This document shows, piece by piece, positions 22,038 to 31,700 of a stretch of 37,972 nt of DNA. This DNA is from a virus. The first letter of the stretch is position 1; each line of letters begins with the position of its first letter. The translations under genes were made by a program, and so were the position numbers. The notes under the pieces are model-generated. The model was not told where the DNA came from. It did no database searches and saw only the letters and a list, made by a program, of their open reading frames with translations. The DNA lies in IMG/VR virus record IMGVR_UViG_3300007963_000017, positions 1-37,972 of that record; one strand, written 5' to 3'.

Positions 22038-23804
22038 TTACGTCGCTAGTCTGTCTACAAGGGCTGCTAAATTAGGGTTCAGGTCTACATTATCTGAAGT
22101 TCTTCTGCCACCACTACCGCTCAACGTACCTGCGCGTTCTTGAATGCTCGCTTCAAAATCGTTTATACCCGCTTTTTCTAACATCTGAGTAAATTCAACG
22201 GTCATAGTCTCAAGCCTATCTATAGCAGCATTAACCTGTTCCTCGCTGCTAGCCCTGTCAAATCCAGCGTCACCCAAAATCTCTTTTTGTAACTCGGCCT
22301 TAGCCTGCAAGAATTCAGCCGCTAGTTCTGCATAAGCTAGTTCTTTATCCGCTGCTTGTTCCGCAGCGGCACGGCGATCTTCCATTTGATTCAAGAACAG
22401 TTCGAGCTTAGTTTTAGCCCCCTGCATGTCAGCGTCGAATTTACGATTACCTTCAGCAATAGCTAGTTTTACGTCGTCCGCTGCGGCACCTTGAAGTGCA
22501 GCGGCAGCGGCTCGTTGGTCTTTAGCCAGAACCTCAACGGCATCTTGACCTGATTGAATTTGAGAACCTGCTATGTCCAGATCAAGCTGGATCTTCTCGT
22601 TCTCAATACCAAACTGATCCGTCAAATTCTTACGTGCAGCGGCTTCTTGCTGCACACGTTGGTTAAATGCACCTGCGCCGAATCCAGCTAATGCAGTGCT
22701 GCCACGACCAGCGGCACCCAAAAGACCCGCTGTAAGTCGCTGTCTACGTAACTTAGCGGGATCTGTTTGTTGCGCTTGTAGCTCTTGCATACGCTGTAGT
22801 TGAGATTCTTTCGGCCCTAATTTACCTTCCTCTCGACCAATAGCGGCTTCAAGAATACCTTTGGTGCGGTCTTCAGCGTCCTGCCTAGCGTCTTCACGAG
22901 TCCCTTCGGGTTTGATACCCGTATCTTCTAAGAGAGTTCGCGCCATGTCTTGACGCGCGGTGCCTACAACGGTAGGTGTAGGTGTAGGTGAAGCTAACCC
23001 CAGAGCTTCAAGCCCTTGTGGTTGCTTGTCGGCGGGCTGTACGCCAGCGTCCCTAGTCATTATACCTGAAGCAATACCGCCTACACGTTCTTTTGGTTTT
23101 GAAGGGCCGCCTAACGCTTCCGTAGAAGCAGGTTCTTCGTCTTTCTGTCTTGTTTGTTCAGCTTCTAATTGTCTTGCTTTGTACGAATACGGTAGTGGCT
23201 GTTCAGCAAGCTCGTTAATTACCTCTACAACTTCTTCTGTAGTGATGTTTTCTGGTAGGACTATACCTAAAGCGCGTAGTCGTTCTTTTTCTTTCTCTAT
23301 TCTTTCTTCGCGCCTACGCACAGCGTCCATATCGGGAAGGCTGAATTGGCTAAAAAACCCCGGCTTCTCGGGGGCGCTGACAGACATACCGTTAGAAAAC
23401 GCAACAATGCCACCGCCAGCCATCATAGCGGGCTTCTGTGGGCCACCCATAGCAGGTAGTCCTTTTTTAGCGGTGCGTTGCATGTTTTGTTGGGCGCGTT
23501 TATTAATTTGACCAAGTGTACCGGCAGTGCGTTGCGCAACGTCACCTAGCTTTCGGCCTTGCTCTTGCTTAATCATGCCAAGCACTTCTTGCTCACGCTG
23601 CTGTGCAATCGTGGCGGGGTTCTGTTGCATCTGCATTTGCATGTTACGAGCAGCGGCTTCTTTCTCGCTTTTAAGTTGTTGTAAAGCAAGGAGATCTACT
23701 AGCTCTTGGCTCTGCTGATAGCGTTGTTGTAGTGCTTGCGGATTGTTTTGGTAGGCATCTTTCTTGCGAGATACCATTTCACCTAAACCTTGTGAATTAA
23801 GCAC
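22038..23804 (-). CDS. Coiled-coil virion protein (588 aa)
   Basis: Starts at GTG 23804, overlapping the upstream gene by 8 bases. The first 90 residues are Gln/Met/Lys-rich helix (NNPQALQQRYQQSQE). A motif MAGGGIVAFSNG (about 127-139) recurs in related form in the 229-aa protein upstream. Charged helices and Pro-rich linkers follow. A Gly/Ala-rich stretch LLGAAGRGSTALAGFGAGAF (about 357-378) is the only strongly hydrophobic part. The C-terminal third is again long helix. It lies between two other virion-type genes and the 2065-aa giant, so an internal or ejected virion protein is likely. No enzymatic motif is seen. Confidence 0.7.
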   Translation of the reverse strand: MLNSQGLGEMVSRKKDAYQNNPQALQQRYQQSQELVDLLALQQLKSEKEAAARNMQMQMQQNPATIAQQREQEVLGMIKQEQGRKLGDVAQRTAGTLGQINKRAQQNMQRTAKKGLPAMGGPQKPAMMAGGGIVAFSNGMSVSAPEKPGFFSQFSLPDMDAVRRREERIEKEKERLRALGIVLPENITTEEVVEVINELAEQPLPYSYKARQLEAEQTRQKDEEPASTEALGGPSKPKERVGGIASGIMTRDAGVQPADKQPQGLEALGLASPTPTPTVVGTARQDMARTLLEDTGIKPEGTREDARQDAEDRTKGILEAAIGREEGKLGPKESQLQRMQELQAQQTDPAKLRRQRLTAGLLGAAGRGSTALAGFGAGAFNQRVQQEAAARKNLTDQFGIENEKIQLDLDIAGSQIQSGQDAVEVLAKDQRAAAAALQGAAADDVKLAIAEGNRKFDADMQGAKTKLELFLNQMEDRRAAAEQAADKELAYAELAAEFLQAKAELQKEILGDAGFDRASSEEQVNAAIDRLETMTVEFTQMLEKAGINDFEASIQERAGTLSGSGGRRTSDNVDLNPNLAALVDRLAT

Positions 23805-24642
23805 CTATACCACCTCCATATTCTGACGTTGTGGGAGGAGTTGAACTGTCGCCACCACCAGTAAACAGATCAATAAACTCGCTAATACCACCTGCGCTAC
23901 CCAGAAGAGTAGATAGTGAGCTAGGTTGTGCATATGAGTAAGTTTGCGCTGCAATCGGCAGTCCTTGCAGCAACGACTGTTGGAACTGAAGCCCTTTGAA
24001 AGGGAAGTCACGTTCTTCACGAAACTGCCCGTAATCAGCGGCTATACCTTCTTGTTCTATTGCTCGTTGTTCAGCACCGCCAGCACGTTGAGCGCCTAGT
24101 GCTTCTAATCCAAAACGCCTGTCAGCGGCTAGTTGATCTCTAGCTTGGTTGTATGCTTGTGCATACCCTGTAGCACGGATGTTGGCTAGATTTTGCGCCA
24201 GATTACGTGCCCCTTCAGACTCCATAAGAGCTTGTCGAGAACCACCAAAAGCTCCAGCCTGAGTAAGCCTAGCAGCATCTGCTAGTCTTTGACGTTCTGC
24301 ATCACGAGTCGCTGCCTGCATTTGTGGTTGAAGTGACGCCTCTAAGTAGGGGTTCATGTATTGTTGAGCAGCGGCTGCATCGAATGTAGTAGGGGTTGTG
24401 GGTACGGCTAAATTAGCTAACCCTGTAAAGGCTTGTTGTTGTACTCCTGACGGGCCAGCAGTCAACGGCCCCATATAGGCTTGGTAAGGCTGATTAGCGA
24501 GCGCCTCACCTTTGCCAAGCATTCCAGTAACGTAATCACCAGCAAATTCTGCTAACGCACCAGATCTGCCTACCTCTTGCCCTACACTTGGGTCAGCAGG
24601 AACGGTTACACCACCACCATCTTGATACTTATACATACTCAT
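23797..24642 (-). CDS. Virion-associated protein (281 aa), probable internal or tail component
   Basis: Begins MSMYKYQDGGG with AAAGGTA just upstream. It is rich in Ala, Gln and Gly, with a long helical middle (about 95-215) containing AFGGSRQALMESEGARNL and repeated Arg/Gln heptads, then a glycine-rich tail (DLFTGGGD). I recall similar sequences with the GAFGGSRQ motif among marine podovirus structural proteins, usually next to the giant virion genes as here. A precise role is not known. Its 3' end overlaps the start of the 588-aa gene. Confidence 0.68.
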   Translation of the reverse strand: MSMYKYQDGGGVTVPADPSVGQEVGRSGALAEFAGDYVTGMLGKGEALANQPYQAYMGPLTAGPSGVQQQAFTGLANLAVPTTPTTFDAAAAQQYMNPYLEASLQPQMQAATRDAERQRLADAARLTQAGAFGGSRQALMESEGARNLAQNLANIRATGYAQAYNQARDQLAADRRFGLEALGAQRAGGAEQRAIEQEGIAADYGQFREERDFPFKGLQFQQSLLQGLPIAAQTYSYAQPSSLSTLLGSAGGISEFIDLFTGGGDSSTPPTTSEYGGGIGA

Positions 24643-24647
24643 TACCT

Positions 24648-25337
24648 TTATGCGGGTAGCATCTTTTGAGGTTTGATTTCTTTACCCTGTTTTGGGTTAC
24701 CTGTACGTTCTTTACGTATTCTAGTCATCATTTGGTGTAGCTGCTTTGCACCGGCATCAGAGTTACCGTTGCCTAAATGACTTACTACATCCGCAGGTAC
24801 AACAAATTCTCCATCACTCAAACGTGCTTCTTGACCACCTTCTATCCTTGCTGGAATCTTATCAGCCATACCATCAGTAGCACCACCTAAATAACGCCCT
24901 TCACTCATACGCATGATTCCACCAGCGGCTGCTTTTTGAGGGGGCATATTAAGTGCAGCAAGCCCTTGTGCTTGTTGTTGTGCTTTTGCGCGCGCTTGCT
25001 CTACAGACATAGGTTGACGTTCTGGCCGGTCTGCGTAAACGACATCGCTAAAATACCGTCTACCGCCTGATCCGGGTCTACGGTTAGGATCTTGCTGCAT
25101 AGGCACGCGCTCGCGTACAGCTTCGTATTTTGGAATACTGCCCTGATACCCGACCACAGGTGTTTTAGAGTCTAATAAGCCAAACTCTTTCAGGGCTAAA
25201 GAACCACCTACACCACCTACAAATTTACCGAGATCAGAACGAAAGAAATCGCCGACACCGCCCAAAAACGTGTCTTCGCCCGGATCATCGGTAAAAGCAT
25301 CGGATACGCTAGATGTTAAATCAGTCCACCAACTCAT
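24648..25337 (-). CDS. Virion-associated protein (229 aa) with conserved GG-I-M repeat-like C-terminal domain
   Basis: The N-terminal part (MSWWTDLTSSVSDAF, then GVGDFFRSDLGKFVGGVGG) looks like a short amphipathic or membrane-active region. The C-terminal half contains AAGGIMRMSEGRYLGGATDG, then ARLSDGEFVVPADVVSHLGN, a compact conserved block that I recognise from marine phage structural proteins without a known function. The start is ATG 25337, which shares its A with the upstream stop (TAATG). Gene order among giant virion genes suggests it is packaged. Confidence 0.7.
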   Translation of the reverse strand: MSWWTDLTSSVSDAFTDDPGEDTFLGGVGDFFRSDLGKFVGGVGGSLALKEFGLLDSKTPVVGYQGSIPKYEAVRERVPMQQDPNRRPGSGGRRYFSDVVYADRPERQPMSVEQARAKAQQQAQGLAALNMPPQKAAAGGIMRMSEGRYLGGATDGMADKIPARIEGGQEARLSDGEFVVPADVVSHLGNGNSDAGAKQLHQMMTRIRKERTGNPKQGKEIKPQKMLPA

Positions 25338-28300
25338 TATTTTTCTCCAATAATCCGTAACAATTCTTCGTTTGTGTCTATTACGCCCCCACGTTTGCGT
25401 GGTATTGGGGGTAAAGCAGGTAAAGAAGGTGTGTTTCTTGGCTGCGGTCTGTCGATTGTACCGTAAGGTGTAGGGAACATACCTGCACGTTGTTGTGGCC
25501 CCAATATACTACCAAAATCATATAGGTAGTCGATCTGAGTCAACGGAGACTGTTGCACCGTAACCTGTTGCCCTGTTAAATCTGCGGCTCCCATTAACTG
25601 ATCGAACAAATCTCTACGTTTAGCTTGTTGAGCCTCTTGTGCAATTTGTGTTTGCGTCTGTTGTTGCTGTTGCGCTAGCTCTTGTTGAGTAGCATATATG
25701 CCTGTGGGAGCAAATTTACTCTCAAGGTCAAACAGTACGTCCTGCCCTGTTGCAGCTTGTTGCAACAGATCCAAGTCAGCCTGATCTATGACGCCATCCC
25801 CTGTTACATCATAAGCTAGCTGTTCTTGGGTAAATTTATATGTTTCGGGGTCATTAATTGCTTCTTGTTGCGCTATAAGATCAGCAACAAACTCTATATC
25901 TGCATCAGTTACTTCTGAAGCGGGCTTACCTACAAGTTCCGCTACATCTTCTAGCTCAGCAGTTAACGTAGCTTCTGTGTCACGGATAGCACGCAGAAGA
26001 TCAGCTTCTGTGTCACCAATTAACGTGCGTAGCGACTCTTCAGATTCGCCAATACTTTCAAGCAACGCTTTTTCTGTAATGCCAAGCTCTTCAGCGAGGT
26101 CAGAAATTGCATCCCCTAGCGCAGTATCTCTGTCTTTGCCTGCCTGTTCAGCTTCATCAATCTTCTCTAAAAGATCACGTTTAGCAGTATCAACGTCTTC
26201 GGATATTCCTTCTATGTCTTTGGAGAGTTTAGTTTCTAAGTCGGCTAACTCGTCCTTGAAGTCTTCTCGTATAGAAAGTTCAGAGGCTGCTATAGCGTCT
26301 AATAAGTCTTTTTTCGTTGTACCTAGATCACCAGCAAGCTCTTCTATTGCTTGTTCTAGTGCTTCGTCACGAGTCTTGCCTTCTGCCGCTAACTCTTCTA
26401 TACGCTCAAGTAGACCTTCTTCTAGATCTTCAAGGTCTTCTTTGGTTACGGCATCAGGATCGTCAGGATCATCTTCTTCTGGATCACCTTCTTCTGGATC
26501 GTCAGGATCATCGTCAACAGGATCATCGTCAACAGGATCATCGTCAACAGGATCGTCAACAGGATCATCGTCAACAGGATCATCGTCAACAGGATCATCG
26601 TCAACAGGATCATCGTCAACAGGATCATCGTCAACAGGATCATCGTCAACAGGATCATCGTCAACAGGATCATCTGGCGGCAGTTCGTATTCAGGCGGTT
26701 CGTACCCCGTATCGTCGTCTGGGGGAGTACCATCTTCATCTACACCGAAATCTTCGCGTGCGGTAGATTCTGGATTAATAGACTCAATTAAATCTAATAC
26801 ACGGTCTATCTGTGTAGAAGTTGCATCTGGATCACTAAGTAACCCATCTAATTGAAGCAGTAGCATGTTTTCAGAATAATCAGCCACATTATCTGAAGTG
26901 TATTTCTCTGATTTGCCTATAAATGCAGCTAGATCTTCTCCTGTAGGTCTATACTCTAAATCTCTAAAGTATTGACGAGCTTCAGTTTTTGTAGTGTATA
27001 GAGGGTCAAATACGTTAGAACGAAGCTGCCCTAGTACGGTATTTGCTTGACCAGACTCAGTTTGCTGTACATATCGCGCTGCTTGTTCTTCGGTTAACGT
27101 CAAACCTTCACGGGCTGCGGTGTTTATAACCTCTTGCGCGTCGATGTAGCTGCGGTCTACTAGATCTGCAACGCTTGCTTTTAAACGGTCTTCAGCACGA
27201 GCGCCGGTAAACTGAAGTATGTCGGCCTCAGTAGGCTCATAGTCTGGGTTTTCAGCTTGAAATGCGTCTCTAGATTCGGTGTACGTGGTGTAGTCGGCAT
27301 CAAACGCATCATTTAGCAGGCTGGTCTGTAAGCCGCCATATTCATCACTGGTTATGCCAAACTCTGCTAGGGCCGCTCTAGCCTCTGCATCGTTAATTAG
27401 CCCGTTTTTAGCGCCTTCTATCGTGGCATTTATACCCGCATGGGTAGAGCGTATGGCTCCAGCTAAGGCATCTTGTGCGCTATCAATACCCAATACGGCT
27501 GCTGTGACTCCGCTACCACCAACAAGACCTCCCATACCCGCAGATGCTATTGCAGCGCCCCAATCGCGGTTTGGATCTACTGATTTTAGAAAAGCCTCTA
27601 ATTGTGTGGCAGTTAACGCTTCTTCTACGTATTCAAAAAGACCCTCTGTACCTATAGTTTTTGCAGCTTGCAGCCCTGCAACGAGAGAGTCTCCAGCATC
27701 AATACGATCACCTAACTCTTTTACCGCTTCTGCTACTTTTGGATCTAAGGTGCCTTTTTTACCACCCAATAAAAACTTATCTAATGCTTCACCGCCCATA
27801 CCATAGGAAATAAGCGACAGCACAGCAGCGGTGCTACCATTAAGCATTGCAGCGTTATGGGCAAACTCGTGAATTTCATCCATTTGCCCTGCAAACAGCC
27901 CATTTGCATTAAGTAAGTTGCCAACGGGTATGCCAGCAGCTTGCATAAGAGCTATTGTAGCTTGATTGTTTTCTTGTAACTGCTTTAACTTTGCATCGAA
28001 TGCTTCGTCATAAGCCCCGTCAGCACTACCACCAAAAGCCTCACTAGCATCAGTGGCGGCAGCGGCGGACATGCCCGATCTTATACCTATTTGGTTTGCC
28101 GCGACCTTGGCAGAAGTAGATACAGCGCCCTTACCTGCAACTTTTGCTGCGGCTAATGTGGCACCCTTTGCTATTGCCCCTACACCGCCACCCACGAGTA
28201 AAGGGCCAACTTCTTGAAAAAATTCTACCCCTGCAATCTCAGCCAGCATGATAGTTGGGTCATCAACAAATGCGTCTGCCCATGCTTGAGTGGTATTCCA

Positions 28301-31183
28301 GAACCCCTCTGCCTCTTGTATCGTGCTCCACATTTCTTTAACACGATCTTGGTACCCTTCGGTATTTGCAGAGTCACCGAGTTCAAGAAGTTTGTTTACC
28401 TCTTGCCCAAATTTTAAGTCATCAGGACGTGTCCCAAATAGGTAAGTAAGCCCTAACATAGCTTTGGTAAAGCCCGCACCCGCACGAATCATATTTGCAG
28501 TGGTGTTAACTACACCTGCTTCTAGATCAGCAGCCAGCTTACGAGCTTTTGCCTTGTTCATGCCGGAGGCAAGCATGGCGGGTAAGATGTTTTCAGACAC
28601 GTTATTGGCGGCTTCTACAGCATCTTGCGCCATTTCGTAGACGCTAATACCGTTAGTCGCACTTTCTGCGCCATTTTCTTTTACATATTCAACGCTTTCT
28701 TTATTGCCTGTAACAGAATCGGTGCGGCCTAGCTTGTCTGTGTACGCTTCTGGGTCGCTGTTACGTAGTTGTGCAAGCTCACTAAGATCTAACGCAGATA
28801 CAGCGTTTACAAGCCTGCCGGTGAGCTTCACACCAGACTCTTCTAATAGCCTTAAATGGCTATAGCCTTCACCACGCAACTCTACATAAGCGTTCATGGC
28901 GTCTAAGCGGAAGTCTGCGAGATCAGAATTACCTCCGTTAGCACGATCTTCTTCGTACATAGCATTAGCTATTTGGTCTATTGCTAACCCAATAGACGCT
29001 GCTCTAGCTTCTGGAGACATTCCGGGCAAAAGTTGTTCCGTGGTGTACTTTGTGCCTTCAATGTTTAATTCAGTTACCCCGTTAGCGATAAAGGTATTTG
29101 CTACAGAGGTATTAGAATCTGCGATCCCAGAATCTTCTTCAAAATTAAGTGTGGTAGCAGGAGCCTCCGCTCCGAAAGACTGCTCGAATAATTTATTAAG
29201 CGCCTCTTGTGGGTTTAATCTATCCCCTAAAGAAATCCCTGCTGCGTCAAGATATGCTTGAAACTGTGGGGCATCTATAATTTGATCGGCAAGTTCAAGT
29301 TTTTGTTCTAGCGGTATGTCTTTAGTGTTACGAAAAATGTTAGCCCACAAAGAAGGTTTTTCCTTAAACCTTATCTGTAACCCGTTAACATCTTCAAATA
29401 TAGGAACCCCGTTTTCATCGACTAACCCAGCACTGGGTTTATAGCCTCCTAATACTTCAGACATTTCTGCGGCTTCTGCCGCTTTCATATCAAAAGCAGC
29501 GATACCGTATTTACGTATGTACTCGTCGTCAGTTAAAAGATCAGAAAACTCCTCACGCTCTAAATCCTGTTGTGCTTCAGTTAACCCTGCTACACCTCCA
29601 GAGCCTTCAGACTCGTAATTAATACCTTTCGCTGCCGAGGATATATCTGTTTGACTTGGTGAGAACAAACCACCTAATGCTTCACCAGTGTCGCGTAGCA
29701 CCTCGCCCATCTTCTTAAAGAAGGTGTCTTTGTTTACGCCTGCTATGCCACCACCAGATAAGATGTACTGTCCCAACCCAGCAGCCAAGGCTGTATCAAG
29801 ATTCATACCTCGCGCTAAGGCCGTTTGAGTTTTGACTAAACCACTTACCAGCAGATTCTGGTTTACACCTGCTCTATCAAGAACTTCTGAAGTAAGACCT
29901 ACTTTATCAAGAGCGACAGTGGTCAGATCTGGGCCAAACGCTGCAAGAAATCCCGCGCCTACATTACCAGTAGCAGCACCCGAGGCTATTTGCGTAGCTG
30001 CGTATATTACTTTTGCTTTAGTGTAGTTATCCGCAAGCTGTGCGGCAGTAGAGCCTGCGTTTATAGCTGCTTGGTATTCTGTAGTGCCGGGAGTAGCTGC
30101 TGCTTGAGCGTTACCTAACTGTTGAGCAACCGTTGACCCCGCAAAGGACAGTCCTGCGCTTTTAAGTATGTCCTTAAAGTCACCGCCAGATACGGCTGTT
30201 GTAGCAGCAGAAACAGCAGCGGTAGCAGCGGCTAATTGTGCGGCACTATACCCAGCAGAACCAGCAGCACCAGCGGCAGTGCCAGCACCAGCAGCGGCAG
30301 CGGGGGTACCAAATGCACCTGTTTTTAAGAGCAACTGAGGTGCAAAATACGCTGTTGCTATAGCAGCCGCAATCTTAACGTATTTAAGGTTGTCATCCCT
30401 AGCTCTAAAAGTACGTATCTCTCCAAAACTAAACGGGTCGTATAGATACGTAGAGCGACCCTCATCGCGCTGAATATCAGATTGTCGAATGGGGAGAACA
30501 CCGTATTTGCCATACAGTGCTTGAATCATGGGATCTTCTTCAAACGTAGCTTGTAGTGCGTTTTGATAACTCATCCCACGAGTCATCATCAAGAAAGGAA
30601 TTTGGTCTTGAAGAATAGGTTCAATAAACGAGTGAAACTCATTTATCTGCGCGATAGAAGAATCTGTATGGCCTCTTAAATCCTTTTCCCTTCCTTTTCG
30701 CGATAGGTTAAAACCGCCAAATGACTGCTCCTTTATATTTTGCGCTATAGGAGAAAAATCTATTCCATAGTACCCGCCAAGAACTGTGGCTACCTGTTCA
30801 GGAGAGTCGGTAATAGCCAGCACTGCATAGGCGCTCTGCGCTTCTTCTTCAACGCGAGGCTTGCCTTCCTCATCGCTACCAAATATATCTAAGAGGTATT
30901 CAGGTGCATCTGAGCTTTGTATGTAATTCTCAGCCGATGTACGTGCTTCAAACCGTCCGTCTCTTCCTCTACCACCGCCTACATTAAATTTAACGCCCTT
31001 ATACAAATCACGTTGTGCGGCACCAGTCCCAATCTCTTTTATCGTAGATTCTAAAGAATCTTCGTAGGTGTCGTCGTACCATTTGTCAAGTTGGTCAACA
31101 CCGTCTACTTCATCGTAATTAGCGCCCTGCGATAACGAATCCCTAAATTTGTTAATAACTGCTTGAATATAGCTAGTAGCCAC
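25337..31183 (-). CDS. Giant virion protein (1948 aa) with tandem acidic repeat and coiled coils
   Basis: The start is GTG, overlapping the previous stop (TAGTG). An N-terminal globular part is followed by an Ala/Gly-rich hydrophobic region (about 270-330) and a further hydrophobic stretch in the middle, both possible membrane-insertion segments. Residues about 1498-1560 are a nearly perfect PVDDD tandem repeat. After it comes a chain of related coiled-coil segments (KDLLDAIAASE, RDLLEKIDEAE, KALLESIGESE, ADLLRAIRDTE). Near 1792 is DVTGDGVIDQADLDLL, a dockerin/EF-like calcium loop. The C-terminus is Pro-rich. Together with the 2065-aa protein it probably forms an ejected or internal complex analogous to T7 gp15/gp16, though no sequence relation to those is visible. 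Confidence 0.78.
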   Translation of the reverse strand: MATSYIQAVINKFRDSLSQGANYDEVDGVDQLDKWYDDTYEDSLESTIKEIGTGAAQRDLYKGVKFNVGGGRGRDGRFEARTSAENYIQSSDAPEYLLDIFGSDEEGKPRVEEEAQSAYAVLAITDSPEQVATVLGGYYGIDFSPIAQNIKEQSFGGFNLSRKGREKDLRGHTDSSIAQINEFHSFIEPILQDQIPFLMMTRGMSYQNALQATFEEDPMIQALYGKYGVLPIRQSDIQRDEGRSTYLYDPFSFGEIRTFRARDDNLKYVKIAAAIATAYFAPQLLLKTGAFGTPAAAAGAGTAAGAAGSAGYSAAQLAAATAAVSAATTAVSGGDFKDILKSAGLSFAGSTVAQQLGNAQAAATPGTTEYQAAINAGSTAAQLADNYTKAKVIYAATQIASGAATGNVGAGFLAAFGPDLTTVALDKVGLTSEVLDRAGVNQNLLVSGLVKTQTALARGMNLDTALAAGLGQYILSGGGIAGVNKDTFFKKMGEVLRDTGEALGGLFSPSQTDISSAAKGINYESEGSGGVAGLTEAQQDLEREEFSDLLTDDEYIRKYGIAAFDMKAAEAAEMSEVLGGYKPSAGLVDENGVPIFEDVNGLQIRFKEKPSLWANIFRNTKDIPLEQKLELADQIIDAPQFQAYLDAAGISLGDRLNPQEALNKLFEQSFGAEAPATTLNFEEDSGIADSNTSVANTFIANGVTELNIEGTKYTTEQLLPGMSPEARAASIGLAIDQIANAMYEEDRANGGNSDLADFRLDAMNAYVELRGEGYSHLRLLEESGVKLTGRLVNAVSALDLSELAQLRNSDPEAYTDKLGRTDSVTGNKESVEYVKENGAESATNGISVYEMAQDAVEAANNVSENILPAMLASGMNKAKARKLAADLEAGVVNTTANMIRAGAGFTKAMLGLTYLFGTRPDDLKFGQEVNKLLELGDSANTEGYQDRVKEMWSTIQEAEGFWNTTQAWADAFVDDPTIMLAEIAGVEFFQEVGPLLVGGGVGAIAKGATLAAAKVAGKGAVSTSAKVAANQIGIRSGMSAAAATDASEAFGGSADGAYDEAFDAKLKQLQENNQATIALMQAAGIPVGNLLNANGLFAGQMDEIHEFAHNAAMLNGSTAAVLSLISYGMGGEALDKFLLGGKKGTLDPKVAEAVKELGDRIDAGDSLVAGLQAAKTIGTEGLFEYVEEALTATQLEAFLKSVDPNRDWGAAIASAGMGGLVGGSGVTAAVLGIDSAQDALAGAIRSTHAGINATIEGAKNGLINDAEARAALAEFGITSDEYGGLQTSLLNDAFDADYTTYTESRDAFQAENPDYEPTEADILQFTGARAEDRLKASVADLVDRSYIDAQEVINTAAREGLTLTEEQAARYVQQTESGQANTVLGQLRSNVFDPLYTTKTEARQYFRDLEYRPTGEDLAAFIGKSEKYTSDNVADYSENMLLLQLDGLLSDPDATSTQIDRVLDLIESINPESTAREDFGVDEDGTPPDDDTGYEPPEYELPPDDPVDDDPVDDDPVDDDPVDDDPVDDDPVDDDPVDDDPVDDPVDDDPVDDDPVDDDPDDPEEGDPEEDDPDDPDAVTKEDLEDLEEGLLERIEELAAEGKTRDEALEQAIEELAGDLGTTKKDLLDAIAASELSIREDFKDELADLETKLSKDIEGISEDVDTAKRDLLEKIDEAEQAGKDRDTALGDAISDLAEELGITEKALLESIGESEESLRTLIGDTEADLLRAIRDTEATLTAELEDVAELVGKPASEVTDADIEFVADLIAQQEAINDPETYKFTQEQLAYDVTGDGVIDQADLDLLQQAATGQDVLFDLESKFAPTGIYATQQELAQQQQQTQTQIAQEAQQAKRRDLFDQLMGAADLTGQQVTVQQSPLTQIDYLYDFGSILGPQQRAGMFPTPYGTIDRPQPRNTPSLPALPPIPRKRGGVIDTNEELLRIIGEK
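26505..26666. repeat. 15-base tandem repeat encoding PVDDD
   Basis: Ten copies of GGATCATCGTCAACA, identical in each copy, plus one 12-base copy lacking ATC (26550-26561) after the third. They lie in frame inside the 1948-aa gene. Identity at third codon positions shows recent expansion by slippage or unequal exchange rather than selection on the peptide alone. Copy number is likely to vary between related phages and may be wrong in a short-read assembly. Confidence 0.95.
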
Positions 31184-31506
31184 TACGATACCTCCAGCAA
31201 GCTAGCAACAACGTGTAACCTGTTAGCAGTAGCAGCAGTAACTTTTAATATCTCAGACTCTTCTACCACCAAAGGCGCGGTAAGTAGTTCTACTGTGGCG
31301 TTAGCACTGACAGCTTTAACCTTGAACAAGCTAAATACTGCGCTATCAGCATCGGTAATAGTTACAGTTATAGTATCTGCGTTGCCAGAGTCCTCTGACA
31401 CTAGAATAGACTTAACAATGCCTCTCTTCGCTGTCGGGCATGTGTACAACGTGGTTGCATTGGTAGTAGTGAGATCTACTTTGGCGTTTCTGTACAGATT
31501 AGACAT
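31183..31506 (-). CDS. Small beta-rich virion protein (107 aa)
   Basis: Almost entirely predicted beta strands (VDLTTTNATTLYTCP, GIVKSILVSEDSG, ADTITVTITD), the composition of a small beta-sandwich such as a decoration, neck or tail-tip protein. It overlaps neighbours by one to four bases on both sides. I recall similar proteins among phage structural genes, but sequence gives only the fold class. Confidence 0.65.
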   Translation of the reverse strand: MSNLYRNAKVDLTTTNATTLYTCPTAKRGIVKSILVSEDSGNADTITVTITDADSAVFSLFKVKAVSANATVELLTAPLVVEESEILKVTAATANRLHVVASLLEVS

Positions 31507-31700
31507 TAGCTAAAAAACCACCCAGCAGCCTGCGCTTGAGGGGACGTGCTAGCGTCTCGCACAGCCTTATCTAATTGAGAAAAATACAGTCGAAGTGCGT
31601 TATTGAATTGATTAAAGTCGCGCTGGTTGTACTGCTGTGGTGGATTCGGCAGTACAGGTGCTACAAAATCTATGTCATATCTGGTGGTATCTGCGGGCAT
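31506..31700 (-). CDS. Unknown 64-aa protein, probably virion-associated
   Basis: A short protein, MPADTTRYDIDFVAPVLPNP followed by a helical half (QRDFNQFNNALRLYFSQLDK). The helix would suit a trimeric or coiled assembly. It shares single bases with the genes on each side, so it is tightly coupled to the 616-aa structural gene. Short linker-like proteins at this position are seen next to tail genes, but there is no direct evidence of function. Confidence 0.6.
   Translation of the reverse strand: MPADTTRYDIDFVAPVLPNPPQQYNQRDFNQFNNALRLYFSQLDKAVRDASTSPQAQAAGWFFS

Noticed and set aside
26505-26666. Tandem array considered as a CRISPR
   Set aside because: Units are directly adjacent with no spacers, 15 bases long and in frame within a coding sequence.
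25977-26855. Open + strand frames over the tandem repeat encoding SSTGS or QQDHR repeats
   Set aside because: These are products of the 15-base repeat read on the wrong strand or frame; a repeat whose unit is a multiple of three keeps all frames open.
31216-31225. TAACCTGTTA, matching the core of the palindrome family, 32 bases before the 1948-aa gene start on the - strand
   Set aside because: Only four-base arms, inside a coding sequence, so chance is likely; it lacks the GTCTAAC flanks.
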